Shown piece after piece: positions 9,148 through 18,769 of a stretch of 64,000 bases of DNA. Numbering within the stretch: position 1 is the stretch's first letter; each line of letters opens with the position of its first letter. The notes under the pieces were generated by a model. The model saw only the letters and a program-made list of their open reading frames with translations, was not told the DNA's origin and made no database searches. The stretch comes from Arthrobacter bambusae (GTDB taxonomy: Bacteria; Actinomycetota; Actinomycetes; Actinomycetales; Micrococcaceae): positions 1-64,000 of the forward strand of contig NZ_JAHHZS010000017.1 in assembly GCF_022606295.1 (NCBI RefSeq). Direction: 5' to 3'. Made by a program: the position numbers and the translations under genes.

Positions 9148-9981
9148 GTGAGCTCGGCATTGAAGAAGGACTTCCTTCGCATCGCAACGGTCAACGTCAA
9201 CGGCATTCGCGCCGCCTACAAGAAGGGCATGGCGGAGTGGCTGGAACCCCGCGACGTCGACATCCTGTGCCTGCAGGAAGTCCGCGCGCCTGACGAGGTG
9301 GTCAACCAGCTCATCGGCGAAGGCTGGTACATCCTCCACGCCGAAGCCGAGGCGAAGGGCCGTGCCGGCGTCGCTATTGCCTCCCGGCAGGAACCCGTTG
9401 CCACCCGCGTGGGTATCGGCGACGACTACTTCGCCACGACTGGACGCTGGGTCGAAGCGGACTACGTCGTGCGGGACCGCGGCGGCAAGGACACTACGCT
9501 GACGGTCGTCAGCGCTTATGTGCACTCCGGGGAAGCGGACACGCCCAAGCAGGTGGACAAGTACCGCTTCCTGGACGTCATGACCACAAGGCTTCCGGAA
9601 CTTGCCAAGCACAGCGAGCACGCCCTGGTGGTCGGCGACCTCAACGTGGGCCACACCGAACTCGACATCAAGAATTGGAAGGGCAACACCAAGCGTGCCG
9701 GTTTCCTTCCTGAGGAGCGCGCGTACTTCGACCGCTTCTTCGGCGACGAGATCGGATGGAGGGATGTCCACAGGGGCCTGGCAGGAAATGTCGAAGGCCC
9801 CTACACCTGGTGGTCCCAGCGCGGTAAGGCCTTTGACACTGACACTGGCTGGCGCATCGACTACCACATGGCCACTCCCGGACTCGCGGCAGCCGCACTT
9901 TCGGCCGTCGTTGACCGGGCGCCGTCGTGGGACACCCGTTTCTCCGACCACGCACCGCTGGTAGTCGACTACCAGCTCTAA
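9148..9981 (+). CDS. xthA: Exodeoxyribonuclease III (XthA-type AP endonuclease)
   Basis: A DNA repair nuclease that incises abasic sites and removes 3'-blocking groups. The 277-aa product shows the exonuclease-endonuclease-phosphatase fold motifs NVNGIRAAYKKG, LCLQEVRAP, GDLNVGH, RIDYHMAT and the catalytic SDHAPLVVDY at the C-terminus. The GTG start at 9148 has TAGAGT (9135-9140) 7 nt upstream. The trpS gene follows by 18 nt. Confidence 0.93.
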   Translation: MSSALKKDFLRIATVNVNGIRAAYKKGMAEWLEPRDVDILCLQEVRAPDEVVNQLIGEGWYILHAEAEAKGRAGVAIASRQEPVATRVGIGDDYFATTGRWVEADYVVRDRGGKDTTLTVVSAYVHSGEADTPKQVDKYRFLDVMTTRLPELAKHSEHALVVGDLNVGHTELDIKNWKGNTKRAGFLPEERAYFDRFFGDEIGWRDVHRGLAGNVEGPYTWWSQRGKAFDTDTGWRIDYHMATPGLAAAALSAVVDRAPSWDTRFSDHAPLVVDYQL

Positions 9982-11091
<1,110 letters not shown>

Positions 11092-11095
11092 AGCC

Positions 11096-11788
11096 ATGTG
11101 CGCAGCTGGCAAGCTCAGCGTCCAGGTCGGCTCCCGTTCAAGGGGAGCCGGCCAGGCCACTGATGCCCGCCGGGACGAGGCTACGCGGCAGTCTGCCAGC
11201 GCCTGCGGGGACAGCTTGTGCGTAGGAGTCATCCTGGGCTTCCCCAGGGAGGTCGCCCAGGAACTCCAGCAATGGCGTGCTTCCTTCGGTGATCCCATGG
11301 CAGAGGTCATTCCGGCCCACATCACCCTCGTCACCACTACGCCCGCCCAGGACTGGGAGGCCACCCGCGAACATGTTCGCGATGTCGCCCGCCGCCAGGC
11401 ACCCTTCAAGATCACGATTTCCGGCACAGGCTCCTTCCGGCCGGTCTCACCAGTGGTGTTCCTGAAGGTGGAAGACGGTTTCGAGGAGTGCGTGGGCCTT
11501 CACGAACAGCTGCAGACAGGGCCGCTGGAACGCGATCTTCCTTTCCCGTACCACCCGCACGTGACGGTGGCCCACGATGTCGCCCCGGAAAGCCTGGACG
11601 AGGCCGAAACGGTGCTCAAGAACTACACCGCCACCTTCCCGGTGGTTAGCATGGGACTTTACGAGCACGACGACAATGGCATCTGGCAGCTACGGGAAGA
11701 GCTCGACTTTGGCGGCGACGCAGATCAATCACGGAAACGCACAGCACAACAACCGGCAGCAGGCCGAGAGGCCACCTCTGCCGACTGA
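11096..11788 (+). CDS. 2'-5' RNA ligase / 2H phosphoesterase family protein
   Basis: The 230-aa product has two HxT/S-type motifs of the 2H superfamily: AHITLVTTTP and, about 80 residues later, HPHVTVAHDV. This supports a cyclic phosphodiesterase or RNA-end activity, but the true substrate is unknown. The first 45 residues are low-complexity, so the functional start could be a later codon. It begins 4 nt after trpS stops and its 3' end overlaps the start region of the YihY gene. Confidence 0.8.
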   Translation: MCAAGKLSVQVGSRSRGAGQATDARRDEATRQSASACGDSLCVGVILGFPREVAQELQQWRASFGDPMAEVIPAHITLVTTTPAQDWEATREHVRDVARRQAPFKITISGTGSFRPVSPVVFLKVEDGFEECVGLHEQLQTGPLERDLPFPYHPHVTVAHDVAPESLDEAETVLKNYTATFPVVSMGLYEHDDNGIWQLREELDFGGDADQSRKRTAQQPAAGREATSAD

Positions 11789-12812
11789 AGGCGCGCAGCT
11801 GAAGCTGCAGCTCATTCACCGGCAGGTCGAATGGGGCAAAGCCCGGCGCTCGGGCAATCGGGGCGCCACGATACCGGCGTTCATCAACCTTGCCCTCGCG
11901 CGGCTGGGCAACTTCCGGCCCATGCGCACCTTCAATCTCTACAACCTGCGCCATGGTCCGCTCTTGAGCGCCGGCATTGGCTTCACCATGTTCTTCTCCG
12001 TGACGGGCTTGCTGGCAACGGGTTTCGCCGTGACCGGCTTGGTCCTCAACGGACAGCCCCAACTGGTTGATTCAATTGTCTCCAGCGTCGCCACGGCGGC
12101 CCCGGGACTTTTGAAAACCAGCGGCGGCAACGGCCTGGTGGATCCGCATGATCTCTTGAATCCCACGGGCCTTGGCTGGACTGCTGCCATAGCCGCCGTC
12201 GTCACCGTATTTACCGCGCTCGGCTGGATCGCCGGAATCCGGGAGGGACTTCGCGGAGTCATCGGGCTGGACCCCTTGCAGGAGAACCCGCTGCTGATGA
12301 AGGCGCGCGACGCCGGTACCCTCCTGCTGCTTGGCGCAGCCCTGGTGGTCAGTGCCGGTGTTTCGCTTGTGTTCGGGACGGCGGCCGGATGGATCATCGA
12401 CCGGCTCGGAATGGCTGACGCAGTGGCCGGCCCTGTCACTTGGCTCGTTCGCACGGCCGTTCCGCTGGTCCTCAACTGGGCGACGGCGGTCATCATGTTC
12501 CGTTTCGCGGGCCGCCTGAAACTTCGCCGCCAGGCGTTCGTGGAAGGAACGGTGCTTGCCGGCATCGGAACCACCATCCTCCAGATCTTCAGCACGGAAC
12601 TGCTCGCGAACGCCGGACGGAACCCCATTCTGGCCTCATTCGCCATCATCATCGGGCTTCTCATCTGGTTCAACCTGGTCAGTCAGGTCTATTTGCTCTC
12701 CGCAGCGTGGGCGGCCGTGAGGGAAGCGGACACAGGTGCCAGCGAGCACCCCAAGCCTGCCCTCGGATCGCGGCACCCTTCGCCGCGCACGTTTCCACGC
12801 AAGGGATCTTGA
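11709..12812 (+). CDS. YihY/BrkB-family membrane protein
   Basis: The product is about 367 aa with a hydrophilic N-terminus (about 80 residues) and then six hydrophobic segments. Conserved features are YNLRHGPLLSAGIGFTMFFS, the long central helix pair and FVEGTVLAGIGTTILQ. The family is of uncertain function, once mis-named RNase BN. The start is uncertain. I chose the TTG at 11709, preceded by GGGAAGAG; an ATG at 11676 is possible, and an ATG at 11920 would drop a basic segment that precedes the conserved region. Both upstream choices overlap the 2H phosphoesterase gene. Confidence 0.78.
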   Translation: MAATQINHGNAQHNNRQQAERPPLPTEGAQLKLQLIHRQVEWGKARRSGNRGATIPAFINLALARLGNFRPMRTFNLYNLRHGPLLSAGIGFTMFFSVTGLLATGFAVTGLVLNGQPQLVDSIVSSVATAAPGLLKTSGGNGLVDPHDLLNPTGLGWTAAIAAVVTVFTALGWIAGIREGLRGVIGLDPLQENPLLMKARDAGTLLLLGAALVVSAGVSLVFGTAAGWIIDRLGMADAVAGPVTWLVRTAVPLVLNWATAVIMFRFAGRLKLRRQAFVEGTVLAGIGTTILQIFSTELLANAGRNPILASFAIIIGLLIWFNLVSQVYLLSAAWAAVREADTGASEHPKPALGSRHPSPRTFPRKGS

Positions 12813-12822
12813 AGGCAAGCAG

Positions 12823-12890
12823 AGGCCCAACTGACTAGCAGTTGTTGTCGTTTTGAGCCCTCATAACGACAACAACTGCTAGTCAGTTGG
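12823..12890. repeat. Perfect 28-bp-arm palindromic repeat
   Basis: Arms 12823-12850 and 12863-12890 are exact reverse complements around a 12-nt loop (12851-12862). The core is CAACTGACTAGCAGTTG then TTGTCGTT. It lies between the convergent yihY and hydrolase genes. A near-identical copy is at 55064-55129 and a diverged one at 6-51. Confidence 0.92.
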
Positions 12891-12903
12891 GCTGGGGCTC
12901 GCG

Positions 12904-13668
12904 TTAGTCGCCGAGGTATTGACCGGCCCACGCTGAGATGATCCGGGCAACCCGGGCGGCCTGTCCCTTGCCGGTCAACAGGTGGTCGCTGCCTTCGAGC
13001 GAAACGAAGCTCCGCGGGTGCCGCGCCGTTTGGAAGATCTCGCTGGCATTGTCGATGCCCACGGTATTGTCCGTGGGGGAGTGCAGGACCATGAGGGGCC
13101 GGTGCAAAGTGCGGATGCAGTCCCTGAGGTCGGCCTGCTCCACGTCCTCCACAAAGTGGCGGCGAACCTCCATCCGCCTGCCGCCCAGATTGACTTCTGC
13201 GCTGCCTTCACTGAGGATCGTGCTTACTTCGGCGTCGAACATGTGCTCCACGTGCTTGGGCTCGAAGGGAGCGCCCACAGTGGCAACAGCCCGAACCTCG
13301 GGAAGACCTAGAGCCGCCGCCAGGACAGCCGCCCCGCCGAAAGAGTGGCCTACCAGCAGGGAGATTTCCTTGTCATCCGCACGCATGAACTCCGCCGCGC
13401 GGATAGTGTCCGCCACTTTCACGCTGAACGATCCGGCGGACCATTCGCCCGCAGAGTCGCCCAGCCCGAGGTTGTCGAAGCGAAGCATGCCGACCCCAAG
13501 GTCCGCCAAGCCCTTGCAGATACGCGAAGCAGAGGGGCTGTCCTTGCCGAGGGTCAACCCATGGGAGAACACGCCCCAGCCCCGGACCGGGCCCTCGGGA
13601 ACATCCACGATACCTGCCAGGAGATCTCCGGTGCTGCCTTCGAAGCTGATCTTCATGGATTTGGACAC
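12904..13668 (-). CDS. Alpha/beta hydrolase
   Basis: The 254-aa product has the nucleophile elbow GHSFGG (Ser near 109), an acid candidate in SPTDNTVGIDN and the C-terminal GSDHLL histidine. It resembles the hydrolase half of bifunctional hydrolase-OsmC proteins, but there is no OsmC domain here. The substrate is unknown. The GTG at 13668 is preceded by AAAGG. An ATG four codons later is also possible. It lies about 110 nt downstream of the sdh operon, separated by a hairpin, and is probably transcribed on its own. Confidence 0.85.
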   Translation of the reverse strand: MSKSMKISFEGSTGDLLAGIVDVPEGPVRGWGVFSHGLTLGKDSPSASRICKGLADLGVGMLRFDNLGLGDSAGEWSAGSFSVKVADTIRAAEFMRADDKEISLLVGHSFGGAAVLAAALGLPEVRAVATVGAPFEPKHVEHMFDAEVSTILSEGSAEVNLGGRRMEVRRHFVEDVEQADLRDCIRTLHRPLMVLHSPTDNTVGIDNASEIFQTARHPRSFVSLEGSDHLLTGKGQAARVARIISAWAGQYLGD

Positions 13669-13722
13669 CTGTCCGCCTTTCGTTGTGCGGCTTGCCCGGC
13701 TTTCGCGGGCGACTCTTAAAGA

Positions 13723-13763
13723 ACGACGACGGCGTACCCCGCCATGGGGGACACCGTCGTCGT
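13723..13763 (-). terminator. Hairpin closing the sdh operon
   Basis: An ACGACGACGG...CCCC arm (13723-13740) pairs with a GGGG...CCGTCGTCGT arm (13747-13763), with small internal mismatches. It sits 20-60 nt past the sdhB stop and before the hydrolase start. Confidence 0.65.
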
Positions 13764-13779
13764 ACTCTAACTTCGGAAA

Positions 13780-14562
13780 CTAGATCTTGCGTGCCAGGAT
13801 AGCCTGCTTGACCTCGGCGATCGCCTGGGTCACCTGGATGCCACGCGGGCAAGCCTCTGAGCAGTTGAAGGTGGTGCGGCAACGCCACACGCCTTCCTTG
13901 TCGTTGAGGATCTCCAAGCGCATGTCACCGGCATCGTCACGGGAGTCGAAGATGAAACGGTGCGCGTTCACAATCGCGGCCGGGCCGAAGTACTGGCCGT
14001 CAGTCCAGAACACCGGGCAGGACGAGGTGCACGCAGCGCACAGGATGCACTTGGTGGTGTCATCGAACCGTTCACGGTCCTCGACCGACTGCAGTCGTTC
14101 CTTGGTGGGCTCGTGGCCCTTGTTGATCAGGAACGGCATGACTTCGCGGAAGGACTGGAAGAACGGCTCCATGTCCACGATCAGGTCCTTCTCCACCGGG
14201 AGGCCCTTGATCGGTTCAACGGTGATGGGCTTGGAGGTGTCCAGGTCCTTCAGCAGGGTCTTGCACGCGAGGCGGTTGCGGCCGTTGATGCGCATGGCGT
14301 CGGAGCCACACACGCCGTGTGCGCAGGAACGGCGGAAGGACAGCGAGCCATCGATCTCCCACTTGATCTTGTGCAGGGCGTCCAGCACGCGGTCGGTGCC
14401 GTACATCGTCAGCTGGTGGTCTTCCCATACGGGCTCTTCCGAGACCTCGGGGTTGTAGCGTCGCACTCGCAGGGTGATGTTGAAGGTGGGAATTTCCCCG
14501 CCTCCACCAATGTGCGCGGGCAGCTCGATCTTGGATGCTGGCTCAGCAAGTTCGGCAGACAT
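13780..14562 (-). CDS. sdhB: Succinate dehydrogenase iron-sulfur subunit
   Basis: Electron-transfer subunit of complex II. The 260-aa product has the three cysteine clusters in the expected order. The [2Fe-2S] ligands are in CAHGVCGSDAM plus LAC. The next set is CILCAACTSSCP, and the last is CRTTFNCSEACPRG. It is the last gene of sdhCDAB and starts 1 nt after sdhA ends, so expression is coupled. The ATG at 14562 gives a slightly extended N-terminus before the ferredoxin-like domain. Confidence 0.96.
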   Translation of the reverse strand: MSAELAEPASKIELPAHIGGGGEIPTFNITLRVRRYNPEVSEEPVWEDHQLTMYGTDRVLDALHKIKWEIDGSLSFRRSCAHGVCGSDAMRINGRNRLACKTLLKDLDTSKPITVEPIKGLPVEKDLIVDMEPFFQSFREVMPFLINKGHEPTKERLQSVEDRERFDDTTKCILCAACTSSCPVFWTDGQYFGPAAIVNAHRFIFDSRDDAGDMRLEILNDKEGVWRCRTTFNCSEACPRGIQVTQAIAEVKQAILARKI

Positions 14563-14563
14563 C

Positions 14564-16363
14564 TTAGTACTTCCTCACCATCGGCTCGTAGCGCGTAAAG
14601 ACAACAGGCTTGGTGCCGAGTCGGATGCCCGCGATTGCTTCCGCAGATCCGTCCGCTGGGGCGTGCTCATCCTTATACGCCATGGAGTGCTTCATGAATT
14701 TTTCGTCGTCGCGCTCCGGGAAGTCCTCCCGGAAGTGGCCTCCGCGTGACTCTTCGCGGTGCAGGGCAGCAACTGTCATGACCTTGGCCAGTTCCAGCAG
14801 GAACCCCAGCTCCACTGCTTCGAGCAAGTCAAGGTTGAAGCGCTTTCCCTTGTCCTGGACGCTGATGCGCTGGTAGCGCTCTTCGAGGGACGCGATGTCC
14901 GTGAGCACCTGGTTCAGGGTATCCGCGGTACGGAAGACCTGCATGTTGGCATCCATGGTGTCCTGCAGTTCCTTGCGGATCGCGGCAACCCTTTCACCAC
15001 CATCTGCCGTGCGGACGTGGTTCAGCAGATCCAGCGTGTAGGCCTCCGGGTCTTCCGGGAGCTCCACGAAGTCCGCCGTCTTGGCGTATTCGGCTGCGGC
15101 GATGCCCGCTCGCTTGCCGAAGACGTTGATGTCCAGCAGCGAGTTGGTCCCCAAGCGGTTGGAGCCGTGCACGGAAACACAAGCAACTTCGCCGGCCGCG
15201 TACAGGCCCGGCACGATGGTGTCGTTGTCCTGCAGGACCTCGGTGGTGATGTTGGTGGGGATGCCGCCCATGGCGTAGTGCGCCGTCGGGAACACGGGAA
15301 CGGGTTCCGTGTAGGGCTCGACGCCGAGGTAAGTGCGCGCGAACTCGGTGATGTCCGGAAGCTTGGCGTCAATGTGCGCCGGCTCCAGGTGGGTCAGGTC
15401 CAGGAGGACGTAGTCCTTGTTCGGGCCACAGCCGCGTCCCTCACGGACTTCGTTGGCCATGGACCGGGCCACGATGTCACGGGGCGCGAGGTCCTTGATG
15501 GTGGGTGCGTAGCGTTCCATGAAGCGCTCACCCTCCGAGTTGCGAAGGATCGCGCCCTCGCCGCGGGCAGCTTCCGAGAGGAGGATGCCCAAGCCGGCGA
15601 GACCGGTCGGGTGGAACTGGAAGAACTCCATGTCCTCGAGCGGGATTCCGCGGCGGAAGGCGATGCCCATGCCGTCACCGGTCAGGGTGTGGGCGTTGGA
15701 GGTGGTCTTGAAGACCTTGCCAGCGCCGCCGGAGGCGAACACCACGGACTTCGCCTGGAAGACGTGCAATTCGCCGGAGGCGAGGTCGTAGGACACGACG
15801 CCGGCAACACGCTTCTGCTTGTACGGCGTTCCGTCTTCGCGGACTGCGTCTTCCTCGACGGTCAGCAGGTCCAGGACGTAGTACTCGTTGTAGAACTCAA
15901 CATTGTGCTTGACGCAGTTTTGGTACAGGGTCTGCAGGATCATGTGACCCGTGCGGTCTGCTGCGTAGCAGGCGCGGCGGACGGGAGCCTTGCCGTGGTC
16001 ACGGGTGTGGCCACCGAAACGGCGCTGGTCAATGCGGCCTTCGGGCGTGCGGTTGAACGGAAGGCCCATCTTTTCCAGGTCCAGCACGGCGTCGATGGCT
16101 TCCTTCGCCATGACTTCGGCTGCATCCTGGTCAACCAGGTAGTCGCCGCCCTTGATGGTGTCGAATGTGTGCCACTCCCAGTTGTCCTCTTCGACGTTGG
16201 CGAGGGCTGCACACATGCCGCCCTGGGCCGCGCCGGTGTGGGAACGGGTGGGGTAGAGCTTGGTCAGTACTGCGGTGCGTGCGCGCTGACCGGATTCGAT
16301 CGCGGCGCGCATGCCGGCGCCGCCGGCACCGACAATAACGACGTCGTACTTATGGACCTGCAT
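14564..16363 (-). CDS. sdhA: Succinate dehydrogenase flavoprotein subunit
   Basis: The FAD-bearing catalytic subunit oxidises succinate to fumarate. The 599-aa product shows the N-terminal dinucleotide fold VVIVGAGGAGMRAAI, the covalent-FAD histidine motif SHTGAAQGGM, the substrate-site block QFHPTG, and HYAMGGI with the following GEVACVSVHGSNRLG. It lies between sdhD and sdhB. The opposite strand carries a 586-codon open frame, which is a shadow of this gene. Confidence 0.97.
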   Translation of the reverse strand: MQVHKYDVVIVGAGGAGMRAAIESGQRARTAVLTKLYPTRSHTGAAQGGMCAALANVEEDNWEWHTFDTIKGGDYLVDQDAAEVMAKEAIDAVLDLEKMGLPFNRTPEGRIDQRRFGGHTRDHGKAPVRRACYAADRTGHMILQTLYQNCVKHNVEFYNEYYVLDLLTVEEDAVREDGTPYKQKRVAGVVSYDLASGELHVFQAKSVVFASGGAGKVFKTTSNAHTLTGDGMGIAFRRGIPLEDMEFFQFHPTGLAGLGILLSEAARGEGAILRNSEGERFMERYAPTIKDLAPRDIVARSMANEVREGRGCGPNKDYVLLDLTHLEPAHIDAKLPDITEFARTYLGVEPYTEPVPVFPTAHYAMGGIPTNITTEVLQDNDTIVPGLYAAGEVACVSVHGSNRLGTNSLLDINVFGKRAGIAAAEYAKTADFVELPEDPEAYTLDLLNHVRTADGGERVAAIRKELQDTMDANMQVFRTADTLNQVLTDIASLEERYQRISVQDKGKRFNLDLLEAVELGFLLELAKVMTVAALHREESRGGHFREDFPERDDEKFMKHSMAYKDEHAPADGSAEAIAGIRLGTKPVVFTRYEPMVRKY

Positions 16364-16457
16364 ACCAGATGCTCTTTCTCTCTAAGTCAGATGGTCGGCG
16401 GAGCCTGCTCCGCGCGTGTTGTGCACAGCCGGACGAGCCGGTGGTGCAGCGGAGCGG

Positions 16458-16937
16458 CTACGGCGCCGGGCAGAACCCGCCCGGCAGCTGAACGCCGTTG
16501 GCGACAGGGCACGGGTTGAACGTGAAGATCACCAGTGTGCCAAGAACCACGATGACGACTGTAGCCGCGTAAAGGACCACCTTGAGCCAGAGGCGGGTGG
16601 CGTCTTTCTCGGCGTAGTCGTTGATGATGGTGCGGACGCCGTTGGTGCCGTGCAGCATGGCGAGCCACAGCATGGCCAGGTCCCAGAACTGCCAGAACGG
16701 GTCGGCCCACTTGCCGGCCACGAAGCCGAAGTCGATGCCGTGGATGCCCTCGCCCACCATGAGGTTCACGAAGAGGTGGCCGAAGATCAGAACCACGAGC
16801 ACGACGCCGGAGAGCCGCATGAACAGCCAAGCGAACATCTCGAAGTTACCCTTGGAACCGGCGCCGCGACGGTACTGCGGAGCAATCTTCCCGCCGCTCA
16901 CTTTTCCGCTGCGCGGGCTTTGAATGTCAGTGCTCAT
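16458..16937 (-). CDS. sdhD: Succinate dehydrogenase membrane anchor subunit SdhD
   Basis: The 159-aa product has three hydrophobic helices (about residues 33-53, 75-97 and 118-140). The heme/quinone-site segment FGHLFVNLMVGEGIHGIDFGF is split by charged residues. A basic N-terminus of about 30 residues precedes the first helix. The ATG at 16937 lies 3 nt after the sdhC stop, so the two anchor subunits are coupled. Confidence 0.9.
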   Translation of the reverse strand: MSTDIQSPRSGKVSGGKIAPQYRRGAGSKGNFEMFAWLFMRLSGVVLVVLIFGHLFVNLMVGEGIHGIDFGFVAGKWADPFWQFWDLAMLWLAMLHGTNGVRTIINDYAEKDATRLWLKVVLYAATVVIVVLGTLVIFTFNPCPVANGVQLPGGFCPAP

Positions 16938-16940
16938 GGC

Positions 16941-17321
16941 TTAGTGGCCTCCCAGTGCGAGGGACAAGTGGCGGATGGCGAAGGCGCCGAAAACGACCAG
17001 CCACAAGACCAGGACGGTCCACAGCAGCTGGCGCTGGTACTTGGCGCCCTTCTTCCAGAAGTCAATGGCGATCACGCGCAGGCCATTGAAGGCGTGGAAT
17101 ACGATCGCTGCGACGAGGCCCGTCTCGCCCAGGGCCATGAGGGGGTTCTTGTAGGCGCCGATAACGGCCGTGTAGGCCTCCGGGGACACACGCACCAATG
17201 AGGTGTCCAGCACATGGACCAACAAGAAGAAAAAGATCACAACACCGGTAATGCGGTGTCCAACCCAGGACCACATGCCTTCACGGCCGCGGTACAAGGT
17301 GCCAGCTGGTTTTGTCGGCAC
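16941..17321 (-). CDS. sdhC: Succinate dehydrogenase cytochrome b556 subunit SdhC
   Basis: The 126-aa product has three hydrophobic helices. It shows the sdhC signature HRITGVVIFFFLLVHVLD and the second conserved histidine region AIVFHAFNGLRVI. I chose the GTG at 17321 (VPTKPAGTLYRGREGMW) because AGGAAGG lies 8 nt upstream. The upstream GTG near 17366 would add 15 unconserved residues. It is the first gene of sdhCDAB. Confidence 0.9.
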   Translation of the reverse strand: MPTKPAGTLYRGREGMWSWVGHRITGVVIFFFLLVHVLDTSLVRVSPEAYTAVIGAYKNPLMALGETGLVAAIVFHAFNGLRVIAIDFWKKGAKYQRQLLWTVLVLWLVVFGAFAIRHLSLALGGH

Positions 17322-17403
17322 TGAATAAACCTTCCTGCAACACAGCGGCGCTTGCACGGGATCCATGCGGGGGGAACGCCAGCCGCGAGAGCACTCGTAG
17401 CTC

Positions 17404-17438
17404 AGCCTAAATCTAGGCTTCGCTCACAGCTTATTCAA
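17404..17438 (-). promoter_or_regulatory. Predicted sdh promoter with overlapping palindrome
   Basis: On the minus strand a -35 TTGAAT (complement of 17433-17438) and a -10 TAGATT (complement of 17410-17415) are separated by exactly 17 nt. The -10 sits inside the inverted repeat AGCCTA-AATC-TAGGCT (17404-17419), a possible operator. No regulator is identifiable from the sequence. Confidence 0.55.
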
Positions 17439-17559
17439 TTTAGGTGCCCCTTGTTGTAACGAGAGTGCGGGTGTTCGCCTGAATTCCGGCCTTTCCGCGG
17501 CGAGGGTGAGACGAAGACCACAAAGTGGGACTTGCGCGCGTGTCGGATAAGGTGTTGCG

Positions 17560-18693
17560 GTGAGTATAGAAAACGCTGCAAGCCTCGAATCGCCATTGCG
17601 CCACTTCCACGCGGTTATTCCGGCCGGTGGAGTGGGCACGCGCCTGTGGCCGCTTTCGCGCGCTGCCGCGCCCAAATTCCTGCACGACCTCACGGGTTCG
17701 GGGAGCACGCTGCTGCGGGCAACGTACGACCGCCTCGAACCGTTGGCCGGCAACCGCGTGCTGGTAGTGACGGGCGTGGCGCACCGCATTGCTGTTTGCC
17801 GCCAGCTTCCCGAAGTGGGCGAGGACGAGCTGGTCCTCGAAAGCGAGCCAAAGGACTCGGGGGCGGCCATCGGACTCGCCGCCGCCATCCTGCACCGCCG
17901 TGACCCGGACACCATCATGGGTTCCTTCGCCGCCGACCACGTCATCAGCCCTGACGATCTCTTCCGGGAAACCGTCCGCGAGGCCATCCACACTGCCGCC
18001 GCTGGAAAAATCGTCACCATCGGCATCAAGCCGACGCACCCGTCAACCGGATTCGGCTATATCCGTACCGGCGACTTGCTCAATATCGACAATGCGCCGA
18101 ACGCGCATGCGGTGGTCGAATTCGTCGAGAAGCCGAGCGAAGACATTGCCAAGAAGTACCTCGAGACCGGCGACTATGTCTGGAACGCCGGCATGTTCGT
18201 CGCTCCCGTTGCACTCATGCTCAAGCACCTCGAAGCCAACCAGCCGGTGCTGTTTGCCGGACTGCAGGAAATTGCGGACGCTTGGGACACCCCGGACCGC
18301 GATGAAGTGACCGCCCGGGTCTGGCCGACACTGCCGAAGATCGCCATTGACTACGCCGTGGCCGAACCCGCCGCGGCGGCGGGCGATGTCGCAGTCGTGC
18401 CCGGTACCTTCCGCTGGGACGACGTCGGAGACTTCGCCGCGATCGGTCGCCTCAACAATGCCGGCGACGTCGATGAGGTGACGGTCCTCGGTGAAGGCGC
18501 CCGTGTCTTCACCGAGAACGCCAGCGGCGTGGTTGTTTCCGATACGAAGCGTGTGATTGCGCTGATCGGCATCAAGGACGTCGTGATCGTTGATACGCCG
18601 GACGCGCTGCTTGTCACCACGAAGGAGCATGCCCAACGGGTCAAGGGAGCGGTGGACGCGCTCAAGGCCAGCGGGGACACCGACGTTCTCTAG
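17560..18693 (+). CDS. manC: Mannose-1-phosphate guanylyltransferase
   Basis: The enzyme makes GDP-mannose from mannose-1-phosphate and GTP for glycan synthesis. The 377-aa product carries the nucleotidyltransferase signature PAGGVGTRLWPLSR, then PKFLHDL, and the later FVEKPSED and WNAGMFV blocks. The C-terminal isomerase domain of bifunctional AlgA/ManC proteins is absent, so it is the short form. TAAGGT (17548-17553) lies 6 nt before the GTG start. The gene is divergent from sdhCDAB. Confidence 0.9.
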   Translation: MSIENAASLESPLRHFHAVIPAGGVGTRLWPLSRAAAPKFLHDLTGSGSTLLRATYDRLEPLAGNRVLVVTGVAHRIAVCRQLPEVGEDELVLESEPKDSGAAIGLAAAILHRRDPDTIMGSFAADHVISPDDLFRETVREAIHTAAAGKIVTIGIKPTHPSTGFGYIRTGDLLNIDNAPNAHAVVEFVEKPSEDIAKKYLETGDYVWNAGMFVAPVALMLKHLEANQPVLFAGLQEIADAWDTPDRDEVTARVWPTLPKIAIDYAVAEPAAAAGDVAVVPGTFRWDDVGDFAAIGRLNNAGDVDEVTVLGEGARVFTENASGVVVSDTKRVIALIGIKDVVIVDTPDALLVTTKEHAQRVKGAVDALKASGDTDVL

Positions 18694-18769
18694 CGCACTC
18701 CGGTGGCGCCGGTCGTAACCAAGAGACCCCTTTCGCTATTCGGAGGGTGCGGATGGCTAGAGTTGTGAG

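Noticed and set aside
14759..16519. A 586-codon open frame antisense to sdhA, and similar long antisense frames elsewhere (for example 1079-3336 minus, 7550-8842 minus, 38636-40177 minus)
   Set aside because: All lie opposite strongly conserved genes, have low-complexity Arg/Val/Gly/Asp-rich translations and no recognisable domains. They are typical high-GC shadow frames.
17404..17419. DtxR/IdeR iron box at the sdh promoter
   Set aside because: Only TTAGG-like half sites are present. The 19-bp DtxR consensus is not met, so it is listed as an unassigned palindrome.
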